Shown: piece after piece, positions 34,465 through 43,133 of the stretch
Layout: the number at the start of each line of letters is the position of its first letter
Numbering within the stretch: the stretch's first letter is position 1
Origin: Pediococcus acidilactici
GTDB taxonomy: Bacteria > Bacillota > Bacilli > Lactobacillales > Lactobacillaceae
NCBI GenBank assembly: GCA_024970065.1
Contig: CP103908.1
Coordinates: 1,426,001 to 1,490,000, forward strand
Length of the DNA stretch: 64,000 bases
Reading direction: 5' to 3'
Translations under genes and position numbers: made by a program
Notes under the pieces: generated by a model
What the model was told of the DNA's origin: nothing
What the model saw: the letters and a program-made list of their open reading frames with translations, nothing else
Database searches by the model: none

Positions 34465-34662
34465 TTATTCATCCTCCTCGTTCCACCTAGTCCTAAGAAG
34501 CTCCTCTTCACGCAGTTGCGTAGCACGACGTTCAGCATCCCTTTCTAACGCACTTAGATGGTCGGATAAATAATACCCCTGCCATTTAATAATCCCGCGA
34601 TCTAAGTAGTAATAATCAAAAAAATTTTGGACGTCCGCTTCTGTAAATCGATCGTACCGCAT
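34465..34662 (-). CDS. Small hypothetical protein in the SOS polymerase operon
   Basis: The protein has 65 residues, starts MRYDRFTEADVQNFF and continues with a Tyr-rich segment (DYYYLDRGIIKWQGYYLSDH), then a charged helix. It begins 25 bp after the polymerase stop and is read from the same LexA-controlled promoter. The ATG at 34662 has GGGGGAC upstream. I recognise no domain. Its consistent size and position next to a Y-family polymerase suggest a DNA-damage role, by inference only. Confidence 0.65.
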   Translation of the reverse strand: MRYDRFTEADVQNFFDYYYLDRGIIKWQGYYLSDHLSALERDAERRATQLREEELLRTRWNEEDE

Positions 34663-34687
34663 TTTAAGTCCCCCAAAAATCAGTAAT

Positions 34688-35989
34688 TTATTCATACGCG
34701 TTTCCGCCGTTATGCCCACCTACTAGTCCGGCCCGGTTAATTGCCGTAGCCCCTGGCATTTTACTTCGTGCGTACACTAGCGATTTAAAACCGTATTGCT
34801 GTCGAATTTTATCCACAGTTTTTTCAATTTCGTAATGTTTGATCTGCTGGGTGGCCGGATGAAATAGCTCCAGTTGCTGTCCCGTCGCCGAGGATAGCTT
34901 ACTTGCGTAAACGGCAACGTTACGTACCGTTTCTCCCTGCCAATTCTCCCGAAACAGTTGAATTAAAGTTTGGGTGAGTGCGAAATTTTCGTTGGTGGGC
35001 GTAATTCTTTGCGCGACGTGAAACCCACCCCGTCCATCTTCAAGACTTGCGGCATACGAAAAACCAATTCCCAAGGAAATGCACCGAGCCTGCTTTTGAC
35101 GATGGCGCAGCCGGGCTGCAACTTGTTCTCCAATTTCCTTAATGACCGTTTCAATTTCTAACCGTTGCCTATAATCACGTGGTAACACTTGAGAATTCCC
35201 CACGCTACTTTCCTTAGGCTGAATTGGCTGTTGTAGTTTACTTCGATCAATTCCCCACGCGGTTGCGTAAAGTTGCCATCCGATAATCCCCAACTCCTCC
35301 TTCAGTTTAAATGGGTTAGCGTGAGCTAAATCATCCATCGTATAAATTCCTAACCGGTTTAGCCGCCGCTCAGTCCGCTTCCCGATTCCCCATACTTCCG
35401 TTAGGTCGGTAATCGGCCAAATTTTCTGGGCTACGCTTTCGTAGTGGATTTCACCAATCAACGTTGGACTTTTTTTCGCGTAAAGATCTAAGGCTAACTT
35501 AGCTTGCACCGGGTTATCCCCAATTCCGATCGTAGTATATAACCCCAGCTGGTTACGAACGGTCTGCTGAATTTGCCGGGCTACTTCCCGCGGGGTGCTA
35601 CCAAATAGGCGCCACGAATGGGTAACGTCTAGGATTGATTCATCAATCGAATACGGCAATAAATCTTCATCAGCAACAAACTGACGAAAAATATTATTTA
35701 TTTGCAAGTTCTTCTGGATGTACAAATTCATTCGGGGCGGTACCACCAAAAGCTGATTCGTATGGGGTAAGTCTCGTTGGCGGGAAACGTTCGCGTGCAA
35801 GTGGAACATTTTCTTAGCCATTGGGGACGTAGCTAGTATCAGCCCACCATTAGTATTGGCCTGCTCTGACATTACCACCATAACCGCTTTTAACGGGTTG
35901 AGCCCCCGTTGAACTGCCTCTACGCTGGCGTAAAAGGATTTATTATCAATCAAAAAAAATACGCCATGCGGTTCCTTTCGATAATCCAT
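34688..35989 (-). CDS. Y-family translesion DNA polymerase (UvrX/UmuC-like)
   Basis: The protein has 433 residues. Catalytic acidic residues are in 'FFLIDNKSFYASVEAVQRG' (first Asp) and 'YSIDESILDVT' (Asp-Glu). Thumb and little-finger regions follow, with the helix-hairpin-helix 'VWGIGKRTERRLNRLGIYTMDDLA'. The length and style match the UvrX/UmuC group common on lactobacillus chromosomes and plasmids rather than DinB. It copies past DNA lesions. The ATG at 35989 has GGTGG eight bases upstream. A perfect LexA box lies at 36027-36040. Confidence 0.93.
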   Translation of the reverse strand: MDYRKEPHGVFFLIDNKSFYASVEAVQRGLNPLKAVMVVMSEQANTNGGLILATSPMAKKMFHLHANVSRQRDLPHTNQLLVVPPRMNLYIQKNLQINNIFRQFVADEDLLPYSIDESILDVTHSWRLFGSTPREVARQIQQTVRNQLGLYTTIGIGDNPVQAKLALDLYAKKSPTLIGEIHYESVAQKIWPITDLTEVWGIGKRTERRLNRLGIYTMDDLAHANPFKLKEELGIIGWQLYATAWGIDRSKLQQPIQPKESSVGNSQVLPRDYRQRLEIETVIKEIGEQVAARLRHRQKQARCISLGIGFSYAASLEDGRGGFHVAQRITPTNENFALTQTLIQLFRENWQGETVRNVAVYASKLSSATGQQLELFHPATQQIKHYEIEKTVDKIRQQYGFKSLVYARSKMPGATAINRAGLVGGHNGGNAYE

Positions 35990-36026
35990 CTGAATTGCCA
36001 CCTTTAAACTAACTTACCCTCATTAT

Positions 36027-36040
36027 CGAACAAACGTTCG
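36027..36040. promoter_or_regulatory. LexA/DinR operator (SOS box)
   Basis: CGAACAAACGTTCG matches the Gram-positive SOS consensus CGAACRNRYGTTCG exactly, 38 bp upstream of the polymerase start. Confidence 0.92.
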
Positions 36041-36398
36041 GGTTGGTCAAGAATTATTAGAGCAATCGCCCAGTTTAGGTGCTTTATTTAACTAACGTAC
36101 TAAGTCGTTTTATGTTTATGTATTCATCTAATAAAAATTAATATATTATAACCATCACCCGATATTGAAAAGTTCTTTCCTAAATGAGATAATCCCAATA
36201 CAGCAAGTTACAAGGATAGTTCACTTAAGGATTACATAAGCACCATTACGTTTCAGGTATTCATATTTTGTTAGTTGGGAGGTTTAAATATAAAAAGCAG
36301 CGTCAAATTTAATTTCTTAACATGAGTTATCTAAATTTAGCTTGGCTGACTTAATAAAAACTATATTCATACATATTTACAGGAGGAGTAACCCCATT
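36041..36398. other. Intergenic region with an isolated ribosome binding site
   Basis: About 360 bp without a gene of normal form. TTGGGAGG (36275-36282) is followed seven bases later by ATA and a ten-codon open frame (KSSVKFNFLT), which could be a decayed or non-AUG-started leader. Confidence 0.3.
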
Positions 36399-36950
36399 AT
36401 GAACTCAAAAAAAGGCTTTTTATCGTTAGTTTCCAAAAACAAAAAAATAGGAATTGGTATCATTGTCCTCTTATTAGGAATTGGTCTATTCGTCCATTAT
36501 CAAAATAACCAAGTTGATCACCTCATCAAAAATCACACTTACAAGATAATGGTGGAAGGCCCCGACAAATACGGGGATACCGTCAAACAAGCGGGAGTTT
36601 TAATTTTTGCGAAGGATTCTTACAAAAAAGGAAGCAATTTGGATGAAGATTTTTCTGACTTAACTGCTCTAATTTCTAGTGCTCAAGACAATGATTCCTC
36701 ATCTTTTACGGCAAGTAAGGATTCCATCACTTTGAACTCCGGTTATTCTGACGACACCCCAAGTAATGGTGAAGTCGCTAAGCTTAAAAACTTGAAAGTG
36801 TCTAACGGGGGAAAAACCATTAAAGGCGAGATTACCTATCGTTATGAAGATGACAGTGCCGTAGAGGATAACGAAAATAATCTCGCAGCGTATGACGATA
36901 TCAGCACTGAAACTGCTCATGCTACTGTTCAACTAGAACGTATTAAATAA
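36399..36950 (+). CDS. Membrane-anchored extracellular protein of unknown function
   Basis: The protein has 183 residues. It has a basic start (NSKKGFLSLVSKNKK), one N-terminal membrane segment (about 17-35, IGIGIIVLLLGIGLFVHY), then a polar Asp/Ser-rich domain of about 145 residues predicted outside. GGAGGAG precedes the ATG at 36399; the longer frame to 36342 lacks a site. It lies just upstream of a lipoprotein gene on the same strand. No known domain is recognised. Confidence 0.7.
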   Translation: MNSKKGFLSLVSKNKKIGIGIIVLLLGIGLFVHYQNNQVDHLIKNHTYKIMVEGPDKYGDTVKQAGVLIFAKDSYKKGSNLDEDFSDLTALISSAQDNDSSSFTASKDSITLNSGYSDDTPSNGEVAKLKNLKVSNGGKTIKGEITYRYEDDSAVEDNENNLAAYDDISTETAHATVQLERIK

Positions 36951-37035
36951 TTAAGTTACGTTCCTAACGCTATTTAAATGGGGCCTCATAAAGCCCTTAT
37001 AAAGTTTTATAATTCTAATACCAAAGGTGGTTTTT

Positions 37036-37890
37036 ATGTCAAAAAATACGTCCGTCCTATTAATGGCTAGTTTAAGCGCGTTCTTTTTAACCGCTTGTAC
37101 GGCGCCTTCCCATTCGTCAACCAGCACAGGTAGCGTAAATCATTCTAGTAAAGTGTCCCAAAGCCACCGCTCTACCGCAACTGCCACCAGTAGCAGCGAT
37201 AAGCACTCTTCCACGAGCTCTTCTGCAACCGCTGCCCCGCTGACTTTTGATGAAGGAATGCAAATTTTACGGCGAAGTGTCTACAAAGACGTAATTAAAG
37301 ATTCACCTCAGCTGGTTAGCAACCAGGATCAAAAATTGGTGATTTCTTCTTACGCGGGTGCTAAGGGAATTAATTATTTCACCTTAACGCTATCTGGAAC
37401 TAATCAAGTTCGAATCCACGCCGAATTTGGTACCCTAGATGGAGGTAAGTTTACCCGCCTTTACGACGTCAATTTGCCAGAATACCAAACGGTGGCCCGT
37501 TCTTCCAACACAGCTTCGGCAACGTCAAATTCCCAAACTGACCAAGTCCCCGCTAAATTCATTGGCAAATGGAAAAAGAGTGACAAATTTGTAACTAATT
37601 CAGACGGTAAGCGTTATGAGTATGCCCAACTTTTTCACGGTGAGGCCCATTCCATCACTCTGGGGGCAACCTATGCCGATTTAACCAAGTACTCCGTTTT
37701 ATCTTGTAAATCACTTGGTAACAACGACTACGCTTTAAAGGTTGAAGTACCCTTGTCGCATCAAACCGATACTTTTTACTTACATTACTATTCTAAAAGC
37801 CACATTGGAGTAAAAAACGGCTCATCGGGCAGTTTTACAGAATACAACAGTAAAGCCCCCGTTCTTAATTACAATGCGGCAGAATGGTGA
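37036..37890 (+). CDS. Lipoprotein of unknown function
   Basis: The protein has 284 residues. The signal peptide ends in lipobox LTAC (Cys at about residue 21). A Ser/Thr-rich linker of about 50 residues follows, then a domain starting 'LTFDEGMQILRRSVYKD' (DUF4767-neighbour style), then a C-terminal beta-rich domain starting 'VPAKFIGKWKKSDKF'. AAAGGTGG precedes the ATG. It may be co-expressed with the anchored protein 85 bp upstream. A terminator follows at 37948. Confidence 0.8.
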   Translation: MSKNTSVLLMASLSAFFLTACTAPSHSSTSTGSVNHSSKVSQSHRSTATATSSSDKHSSTSSSATAAPLTFDEGMQILRRSVYKDVIKDSPQLVSNQDQKLVISSYAGAKGINYFTLTLSGTNQVRIHAEFGTLDGGKFTRLYDVNLPEYQTVARSSNTASATSNSQTDQVPAKFIGKWKKSDKFVTNSDGKRYEYAQLFHGEAHSITLGATYADLTKYSVLSCKSLGNNDYALKVEVPLSHQTDTFYLHYYSKSHIGVKNGSSGSFTEYNSKAPVLNYNAAEW

Positions 37891-37947
37891 TTTAAACTGC
37901 ACGTTATAACCAACAGCACTCAAAGCAATCATTAAAATTAAACAATC

Positions 37948-37994
37948 AAAAGCGAGGGTAAATAGTTTAACTACCATGTACCCGCGCTTTTTTA
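37948..37994 (+). terminator. Terminator of the lipoprotein gene
   Basis: The stem AAAGCGAGGGTA / TACCCGCGCTTT (one mismatch) is followed by TTTTT. Confidence 0.85.
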
Positions 37995-38004
37995 ATCCTT
38001 AGAA

Positions 38005-38038
38005 ATAAAAAAGCTAGGAACCTGGTTAGTTCCTAGCT
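38005..38038 (-). terminator. Terminator of the ald-permease operon
   Basis: A perfect 10-bp stem AGCTAGGAAC / GTTCCTAGCT (38012-38021 with 38029-38038) is followed by TTTTTTATTTC on the minus strand. It shares the AGCTAGGAA stem with the terminator at 2823-2854. Confidence 0.88.
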
Positions 38039-38077
38039 CCGTTATTCATGCTTCCGTTCGCATCGTTGTTTGACCAG

Positions 38078-39463
38078 TCAAGTATCGGTTCGTTCGATGA
38101 TGTGGTTTTTAGAGTATAGTTCATATAGCAAAATGCCTACTACCAGCCATCCCAAATAAAATTCCCACGCTGAAAAAGAAATGTTGACCAATAAAAGCGC
38201 GCAAATCAACATTGCTGCTACCGGAATTAAGTTGCCAAATGGGATTTTAAATGGTCGCGGCAAATCCGGATACTGTCGCCGTAATAAAATTACGATTAAC
38301 GAAATTAGTAGAAATACTGACAGGGAGCCTACGTTAGCAATTAAAGCTAAATTTCGTAGATCGAAAAAGCCCGCTAACAACGCCGCAAAGCACCCGCTAA
38401 TCCACAATGCCATGTTAGGACTTTGTGTCTTAGGATTTAACTTTGCCCAGTTTTGGGGGAGAAATCCTCCCCGGCTCATCGCCTTCATAACGTTGGAGTT
38501 AGCGTAAATAAACGCATAGACTACCGCCATAATTCCTAAAATTGCCCCTGCGGAGACCACTTGCGCCGCTAAATCATGGCCTTTGCTTAATAAAACGTAC
38601 GCCATTGCTTCCGAGACGTTTAGGTGTGGGTAAGCCACCACTCCGGTCATTACAACGCTCACCACAATGTAAAGCGAGGTGGTTACCACCAACGAGATGA
38701 TAATCGCGCGCGGAAGGTTATGACGCACATTTTTAGCGTCTTCAGCCGAGGTAGCTAGCGCGTCAAATCCAAGGAAAGTGAAGAATACGGTCGAAGCCCC
38801 CGTGACGATTCCCTTAATTCCATACGGGTTAAAGGAACTCCAATTACCCGCTTTGACATTGGGGATACTTACAACGATAAACAGTAAAATGATCGTCAGC
38901 TTCACTAAAACCAACGCATTATTGATCCACTTACTTTCTCCCGTCCCCTTCGTCAACACGAAGGTAATTAAGAGGATCATCAGGAAGGCTGGCAAGTTCA
39001 TCCAACCGCCCATGGACGGTGCTACCAACAGTTGGTGAGGTAAGTTAACGCCTAGTTCGTGTAAAAACGATTGTACGTACCCGGTCCAACCGTTAGCAAC
39101 CGTCGCTGCCGTAGTCATGTACACGCCTAATAGAGTCCAGCCCGCTAAAAAACCAACTAACTGTCCAATGGTAACCCAGGCATATACGTAAGCGCTTCCA
39201 GAATTAGGAATTGCCGTTGCCAATTCAGAGTAGCATAACCCGATTAATCCACTCGCCAATGCAGCAATCAAAAAGGAAAAAACTACCGCTGGGCCCGCAG
39301 TGGTGGCCGCCACAATTCCAGTTAAAACCAAAATTCCGGTTCCAATAATCGCGCCAATCCCCAAAATTGATAAATCAAACAAACTTAAGGTTCGTTCCTC
39401 TTCGCTTTTGGCAGCGTTTTTGAAAATAAGGTCTAAATTAATCTTATTTTTCATCAGGATCAT
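38078..39463 (-). CDS. APC family amino acid permease
   Basis: About 461 residues and twelve membrane helices. Helix 1 carries the APC signature 'GIGAIIGTGILVLTG' and helix 2 the 'AALASGLIGLCYSELATAIP' segment seen in the cationic amino acid transporter (CAT/YfnA) group. It follows ald directly. Alanine or a related small amino acid is a reasonable but unproven substrate. The start codon overlaps the end of ald (ATGAGTTAGTTGATG); the ATGs at 39463 and 39454 are both possible, with translation coupled to ald. Confidence 0.88.
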   Translation of the reverse strand: MILMKNKINLDLIFKNAAKSEEERTLSLFDLSILGIGAIIGTGILVLTGIVAATTAGPAVVFSFLIAALASGLIGLCYSELATAIPNSGSAYVYAWVTIGQLVGFLAGWTLLGVYMTTAATVANGWTGYVQSFLHELGVNLPHQLLVAPSMGGWMNLPAFLMILLITFVLTKGTGESKWINNALVLVKLTIILLFIVVSIPNVKAGNWSSFNPYGIKGIVTGASTVFFTFLGFDALATSAEDAKNVRHNLPRAIIISLVVTTSLYIVVSVVMTGVVAYPHLNVSEAMAYVLLSKGHDLAAQVVSAGAILGIMAVVYAFIYANSNVMKAMSRGGFLPQNWAKLNPKTQSPNMALWISGCFAALLAGFFDLRNLALIANVGSLSVFLLISLIVILLRRQYPDLPRPFKIPFGNLIPVAAMLICALLLVNISFSAWEFYLGWLVVGILLYELYSKNHIIERTDT

Positions 39464-39466
39464 CAA

Positions 39467-40567
39467 CTAACTCATGAATGGTGTGTATTCGATGTTGAGG
39501 CTATCCGCAACTGCCTTGGAGGTCAACTGTCCGTTGAAAGTGTTTATCCCGGTTAAAATAGTCCGGTTGTTTGCCGCTTCTTCCACACCCTGGTTAGCAA
39601 TCATAATTGCATAACGAACCGTCGCGCTCGTCAAGGCATCTGTAGAGGTCTTTGGCACTGCCCCGGGAACGTTAGCAACCGTGTAGTGAATCACGTCGTG
39701 GGAAATGTAAATTGGATCTTTCAAAGTGGTTGCTTTCACACTGGTTTCAAAAATTCCGCCTTGGTCAATCGGAATATCTACCACTACGGATCCTGGTTCC
39801 ATGCTATCGACCATTGCGGTAGTGACAAGCTTCGGTGCTAAGGCGCCCGGAATTAACACTGCTCCAATTACGAGGTCGGCTTCCTTAACTGCTTTTGCAA
39901 TGTTGTAAGAATTAGAAATCAACGTTTGAACTTTGCCACTAAACAAGTTGTCGATTTCCGCTAACCGTTGAGCATTGATGTCTAAAACCGTGACTTGTGC
40001 GCCTAGGCCGACTGCTGTTTTAGTGGCGTTAAATCCAACCGTTCCAGCGCCGATGATGGTAACCTTTCCTCGAGGAACACCAGTAACTCCGGATAATAAT
40101 AATCCCTTGCCAGATTGTGGCCGTTCCAGGAAGTGTGCCCCGACTTGAACCGCCATCCTTCCCGCAATTTCGCTCATTGGGAAGAGCAGTGGTAAGTCGC
40201 CATTAGGTCCGACCATCGTTTCATAAGCAATACTGGTAACCCTACTCTTCAATAATTCCTCAGTTAGTCGCCGATCCGCTGCGAGGTGGAAATAGGTGTA
40301 AATAATGAGTCCGGGACGGAAATATTTATATTCTTCTGGTAATGGCTCTTTAACTTTAATGACCATCTCACAGTCCCAAACGTCTTCTACCGAGCCGATT
40401 TTTGCTCCAAACTCTTCGTAAGCTTCGTCAGGATAACCTGAGCCTACTCCCGCGCCTGATTCAATAATTACTTCATGCCCAGCTTGAATTAAATTTGCCA
40501 CCGTGATTGGAGCAGCCCCAATCCGTTGTTCCTGCGCTTTAATTTCTTTAGGTATACCAATTTTCAT
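39467..40567 (-). CDS. ald: Alanine dehydrogenase
   Basis: The protein has 366 residues. N-terminal 'MKIGIPKEIKAQEQRIGAAP' (pyruvate-binding Arg), 'VIKVKEP' (catalytic Lys), 'YFHLAAD' (His) and the NAD-binding loop 'VTIIGAGTVGFNATKTA' are all present. It interconverts alanine with pyruvate and ammonia using NAD. It is the first gene of an operon with an amino acid permease, preceded by a leader of about 200 nt that carries a start-stop element. Confidence 0.95.
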   Translation of the reverse strand: MKIGIPKEIKAQEQRIGAAPITVANLIQAGHEVIIESGAGVGSGYPDEAYEEFGAKIGSVEDVWDCEMVIKVKEPLPEEYKYFRPGLIIYTYFHLAADRRLTEELLKSRVTSIAYETMVGPNGDLPLLFPMSEIAGRMAVQVGAHFLERPQSGKGLLLSGVTGVPRGKVTIIGAGTVGFNATKTAVGLGAQVTVLDINAQRLAEIDNLFSGKVQTLISNSYNIAKAVKEADLVIGAVLIPGALAPKLVTTAMVDSMEPGSVVVDIPIDQGGIFETSVKATTLKDPIYISHDVIHYTVANVPGAVPKTSTDALTSATVRYAIMIANQGVEEAANNRTILTGINTFNGQLTSKAVADSLNIEYTPFMS

Positions 40568-40739
40568 GAGATTCCATTCCCTTCTTTTGTGAACAACTTA
40601 ACGACTACCATTAAACCGGTGCATATAACTTATCTAAATGCACTTTAATTCACTAAGTCATCATATTAAATCAAGGGCAGAATATTCTATCAACATTGCT
40701 TTGAATCGTTGACAATTCGGCATTTATTGCTTTTTATTT

Positions 40740-40785
40740 TTACATCTCTGGTCACCTCCAGCCACCCTTTTTCGGTTCCAGAATA
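40740..40785 (-). promoter_or_regulatory. ald leader: extended -10 box, strong ribosome site and AUG-UAA start-stop
   Basis: On the minus strand TGTTATTCT (extended -10 with the box at 40780-40785) is followed by a perfect ribosome binding site GGAGGTGA (40752-40759) and, six bases later, ATGTAA (40740-40745). The site lies in the loop of a CTGG/CCAG hairpin. The result is a start codon directly followed by stop, about 170 bp upstream of ald. Minimal ORFs of this kind can hold or recycle ribosomes and regulate the downstream genes; here that is an inference. Confidence 0.45.
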
Positions 40786-40820
40786 ACACACTTAAGCGTA
40801 AATTGCAGTAAGATTTCAAA

Positions 40821-40861
40821 CAAAAAGTCTGGTTAGCTTTATTTTCTAAAACCAACCAGAC
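40821..40861 (-). terminator. Terminator of the PspC gene
   Basis: A perfect 8-bp stem GTCTGGTT / AACCAGAC (40827-40834 with 40854-40861) is followed by TTTTTG on the minus strand. Confidence 0.85.
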
Positions 40862-40894
40862 CAATTTTGAATTATCGTTTAAAACAACCCAGAT

Positions 40895-41113
40895 TTAATT
40901 GATTGTTTTACGTTTTTTCGAATAATTAATGGGCTCTCCCATCAATAGCCACAAAATTAAATACACCAGGATTCCAGGGAAAATGGGTGTAATGCTTAAG
41001 AGCAAATAAATTATCCGTACATGACTCGCATTCCACCCGTAATGTTCCGCTAATCCTCCCAAGACCCCCGCAAATATCCGGTTATCTGCTGAACGGTGAA
41101 TGTTAACTTTCAT
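40895..41113 (-). CDS. PspC domain protein
   Basis: The 72 residues form one PspC domain: 'RSADNRIFAGVLGGLAEHYG' followed by a hydrophobic helix (VRIIYLLLSITPIFPGILVYLILWLLM). PspC proteins are small membrane stress proteins. GGAGGG precedes the ATG. Single-gene unit with its own terminator. Confidence 0.92.
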   Translation of the reverse strand: MKVNIHRSADNRIFAGVLGGLAEHYGWNASHVRIIYLLLSITPIFPGILVYLILWLLMGEPINYSKKRKTIN

Positions 41114-41289
41114 ATACTTCCCTCCTAATTTTTTTCAATTCTACCATTTAATTTACCTACCCGATACTTTAATGCCTCAAAACTGGCTTTTTAAAAGTTA
41201 TTAAGAAGGACCAGCAAAGACCAGTTTGGAATATAAAATAACCATCCAAGTTGAAGCATCCACCATTAAAAATATAACTTCTTTCAAGA

Positions 41290-41345
41290 GGTTAAGCTAT
41301 CATCAGAAGACAACGTTCTGTCAACCAATAGCTTAATCATTTTTT
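41290..41345 (+). terminator. Orphan plus-strand hairpin with T-run
   Basis: GGTTAAGCTAT / ATAGCTTAATC (41290-41300 with 41328-41338) forms an 11-bp stem with a nested GACA/TGTC hairpin, followed by ATTTTTT. No plus-strand gene lies upstream before the minus-strand PspC gene, so it may end an unknown short RNA or protect convergent transcription. Confidence 0.5.
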
Positions 41346-41347
41346 GC

Positions 41348-41383
41348 ACAAAAAAACACCCTCCATTTCTGGAAGGTGTTGTA
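41348..41383 (-). terminator. Terminator of the rplM-rpsI operon
   Basis: The stem ACACCCTCCA / TGGAAGGTGT (one mismatch) is followed by TTTTTTT on the minus strand, about 20 bp after rpsI. Confidence 0.85.
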
Positions 41384-41403
41384 ATCGTTGTATATAGTAA
41401 CGA

Positions 41404-41796
41404 TTAACGTTTTGAGAATTGTGCAGCCTTACGAGCTTTCTTAAGACCGTACTTCTTACGTTCCTTCATACGAGGGTCACGTGTAAGTAAACCAGCCTTC
41501 TTTAAAGGTGCACGGAAATCAGGATCAACATCCAAAAGAGCACGAGCAATACCATGACGGATTGCGCCAGCTTGTCCGGAGAATCCACCACCATTAACGT
41601 TAGCAATAACGTCATAGTTGCCGTTTGTTTCAGTTACGCCGAATGGTTGGATAACTACTTGACGTAAGTTTGCAAATGGAATGTATTCTTCGATTGGACG
41701 ATCGTTTACAGTGATTTTACCGGTTCCCGGTACAAGACGTACACGAGCAACGGAGTTTTTACGACGGCCAGTGCCGCGATATTGTGCTTCAGCCAA
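41404..41796 (-). CDS. rpsI: 30S ribosomal protein S9
   Basis: The protein has 130 residues. It has '[21 protein letters not shown]' near the start and the invariant C-terminus '[12 protein letters not shown]' that reaches P-site tRNA. It is co-transcribed with rplM, 15 bp upstream, and ends at the terminator at 41348. Confidence 0.97.
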   Translation of the reverse strand: MAEAQYRGTGRRKNSVARVRLVPGTGKITVNDRPIEEYIPFANLRQVVIQPFGVTETNGNYDVIANVNGGGFSGQAGAIRHGIARALLDVDPDFRAPLKKAGLLTRDPRMKERKKYGLKKARKAAQFSKR

Positions 41797-41810
41797 AATT
41801 CATTTCCTCC

Positions 41811-42254
41811 TTAAATTAAGTTCGTGATGTCAAGCTTTTCAGGGTTTTGAGCTTGATGCTTATGATCTGTACCAGCATAAACATGCAACTTCAAACCAAG
41901 CTTACGACCTAGTGAGTTGTGTGGAAGCATTCCCTTAACTGATGTTTCGATCAAGCGTTCAGGAGTCTTTTCACGCATTTCACCTGCAGTCTTCATCTTC
42001 AAACCACCTGGATGCAATGTGTGGTGGTAGTAGATCTTGTCTGTCGCCTTGTGACCAGTCAACTTAACCTTGTTTGCATTAATAACGATAACGAAGTCAC
42101 CAGTATCCACATTAGGAGTGTATGTTGGTTTGTTCTTACCACGTAAAATAGATGCAACAACTGTTGAAAGACGTCCCAAAGGAACATCGGTCGCATCAAC
42201 GACATACCATTTACGTTCTACTTCACCTGGTTTAGCCATATATGTTGTACGCAC
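41811..42254 (-). CDS. rplM: 50S ribosomal protein L13
   Basis: The protein has 147 residues. It starts with a GTG ([16 protein letters not shown]), which has TTGGAGGAAA upstream and matches the family N-terminus; the longer frame to 42269 contains the ribosome site. '[19 protein letters not shown]' and '[13 protein letters not shown]' are conserved. Its promoter and an 80-nt leader lie directly upstream. Confidence 0.96.
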   Translation of the reverse strand: MRTTYMAKPGEVERKWYVVDATDVPLGRLSTVVASILRGKNKPTYTPNVDTGDFVIVINANKVKLTGHKATDKIYYHHTLHPGGLKMKTAGEMREKTPERLIETSVKGMLPHNSLGRKLGLKLHVYAGTDHKHQAQNPEKLDITNLI

Positions 42255-42342
42255 TTGAATTTCCTCCAATTTCTGTTTTGTTTAACTCAACTATAATAAG
42301 TTTCCGGGGCTTATTTTGTGGAGGTAAACAATACCAACTTCC

Positions 42343-42371
42343 ATTATATTGACAGTCCCGGTTAAAGTCAA
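42343..42371 (-). promoter_or_regulatory. Promoter of rplM-rpsI
   Basis: TTGACT (42366-42371), a 17-bp spacer and TATAAT (42343-42348) on the minus strand form a near-consensus sigma-A promoter. The leader to 42254 could hold an L13 autoregulatory structure, as in other Firmicutes. Confidence 0.85.
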
Positions 42372-42379
42372 TCAAAAAT

Positions 42380-43126
42380 CTAATAATCGACTTCTTTTAA
42401 ATATAGCCCACTTGCCGGAGCAGTTCCCCGGGCTTGGTTGCGGTCTTTGACCGCCAAAAGCCGCGGAATATCATCAACCGGCCGCCGTTTGCTACCAATT
42501 TCAACTAAAACGGCCACCATGATTCGCACCATGTTGTATAAAAAGCCATTTCCGTAAAATTCAAAAATAATTTCGTTTTGGGCCTCATCCTTCCACGCCT
42601 TGGCCTCGTAGATGGTCCGCACGTGATTTTTAGCTGTGCTTCCCGATGCTACAAAGCTCGAGAAGTCGTGGGTGCCCTCTAAATCTTTGATTGCTTGTTG
42701 AATCAATTTAATACTAATCGGAAATTTCCAATGTCCGGTGTAATTGCGTTTAAATGGATCAACAAATTCCCCTAACGCCATCCGGTATTGATACCGTTTG
42801 CCGTGAGTGGTAAACCGTGCGTGAAAATCTTCGTCCACGATTTCCACCTTTTTTACCTGCGTATCTAAAGGTAAAATGCTATTCAACGCGTGTAGCATGT
42901 TGTTGGCCGTCATTTCAATCGGTAAGTCAAAGTGCACTACCTGCCCAAAAGCATGGACTCCAGCGTCTGTTCGACCAGAACCAAAAATTGGGATTTCGGG
43001 TTGGGGATTTTTCGCAATTTTATTCACCGCACGTTTTAGCACTCCCTCAACCGTTCGTTGGTTAGGCTGCGCTTGAAAGCCCGCAAAGTTAGTCCCATCG
43101 TAAGCCATTGTAATCTTATAACGCAT
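42380..43126 (-). CDS. truA: tRNA pseudouridine(38-40) synthase TruA
   Basis: The protein has 248 residues. The catalytic Asp is in '[19 protein letters not shown]' (about residues 50-68), and the N-terminal '[19 protein letters not shown]' is typical. It isomerises uridines in the anticodon arm of tRNAs. The ATG at 43126 follows TGAGG and lies eight bases past ecfT; it ends the ecfA1-ecfA2-ecfT-truA run. Confidence 0.96.
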   Translation of the reverse strand: MRYKITMAYDGTNFAGFQAQPNQRTVEGVLKRAVNKIAKNPQPEIPIFGSGRTDAGVHAFGQVVHFDLPIEMTANNMLHALNSILPLDTQVKKVEIVDEDFHARFTTHGKRYQYRMALGEFVDPFKRNYTGHWKFPISIKLIQQAIKDLEGTHDFSSFVASGSTAKNHVRTIYEAKAWKDEAQNEIIFEFYGNGFLYNMVRIMVAVLVEIGSKRRPVDDIPRLLAVKDRNQARGTAPASGLYLKEVDY

Positions 43127-43133
43127 GTCAACC

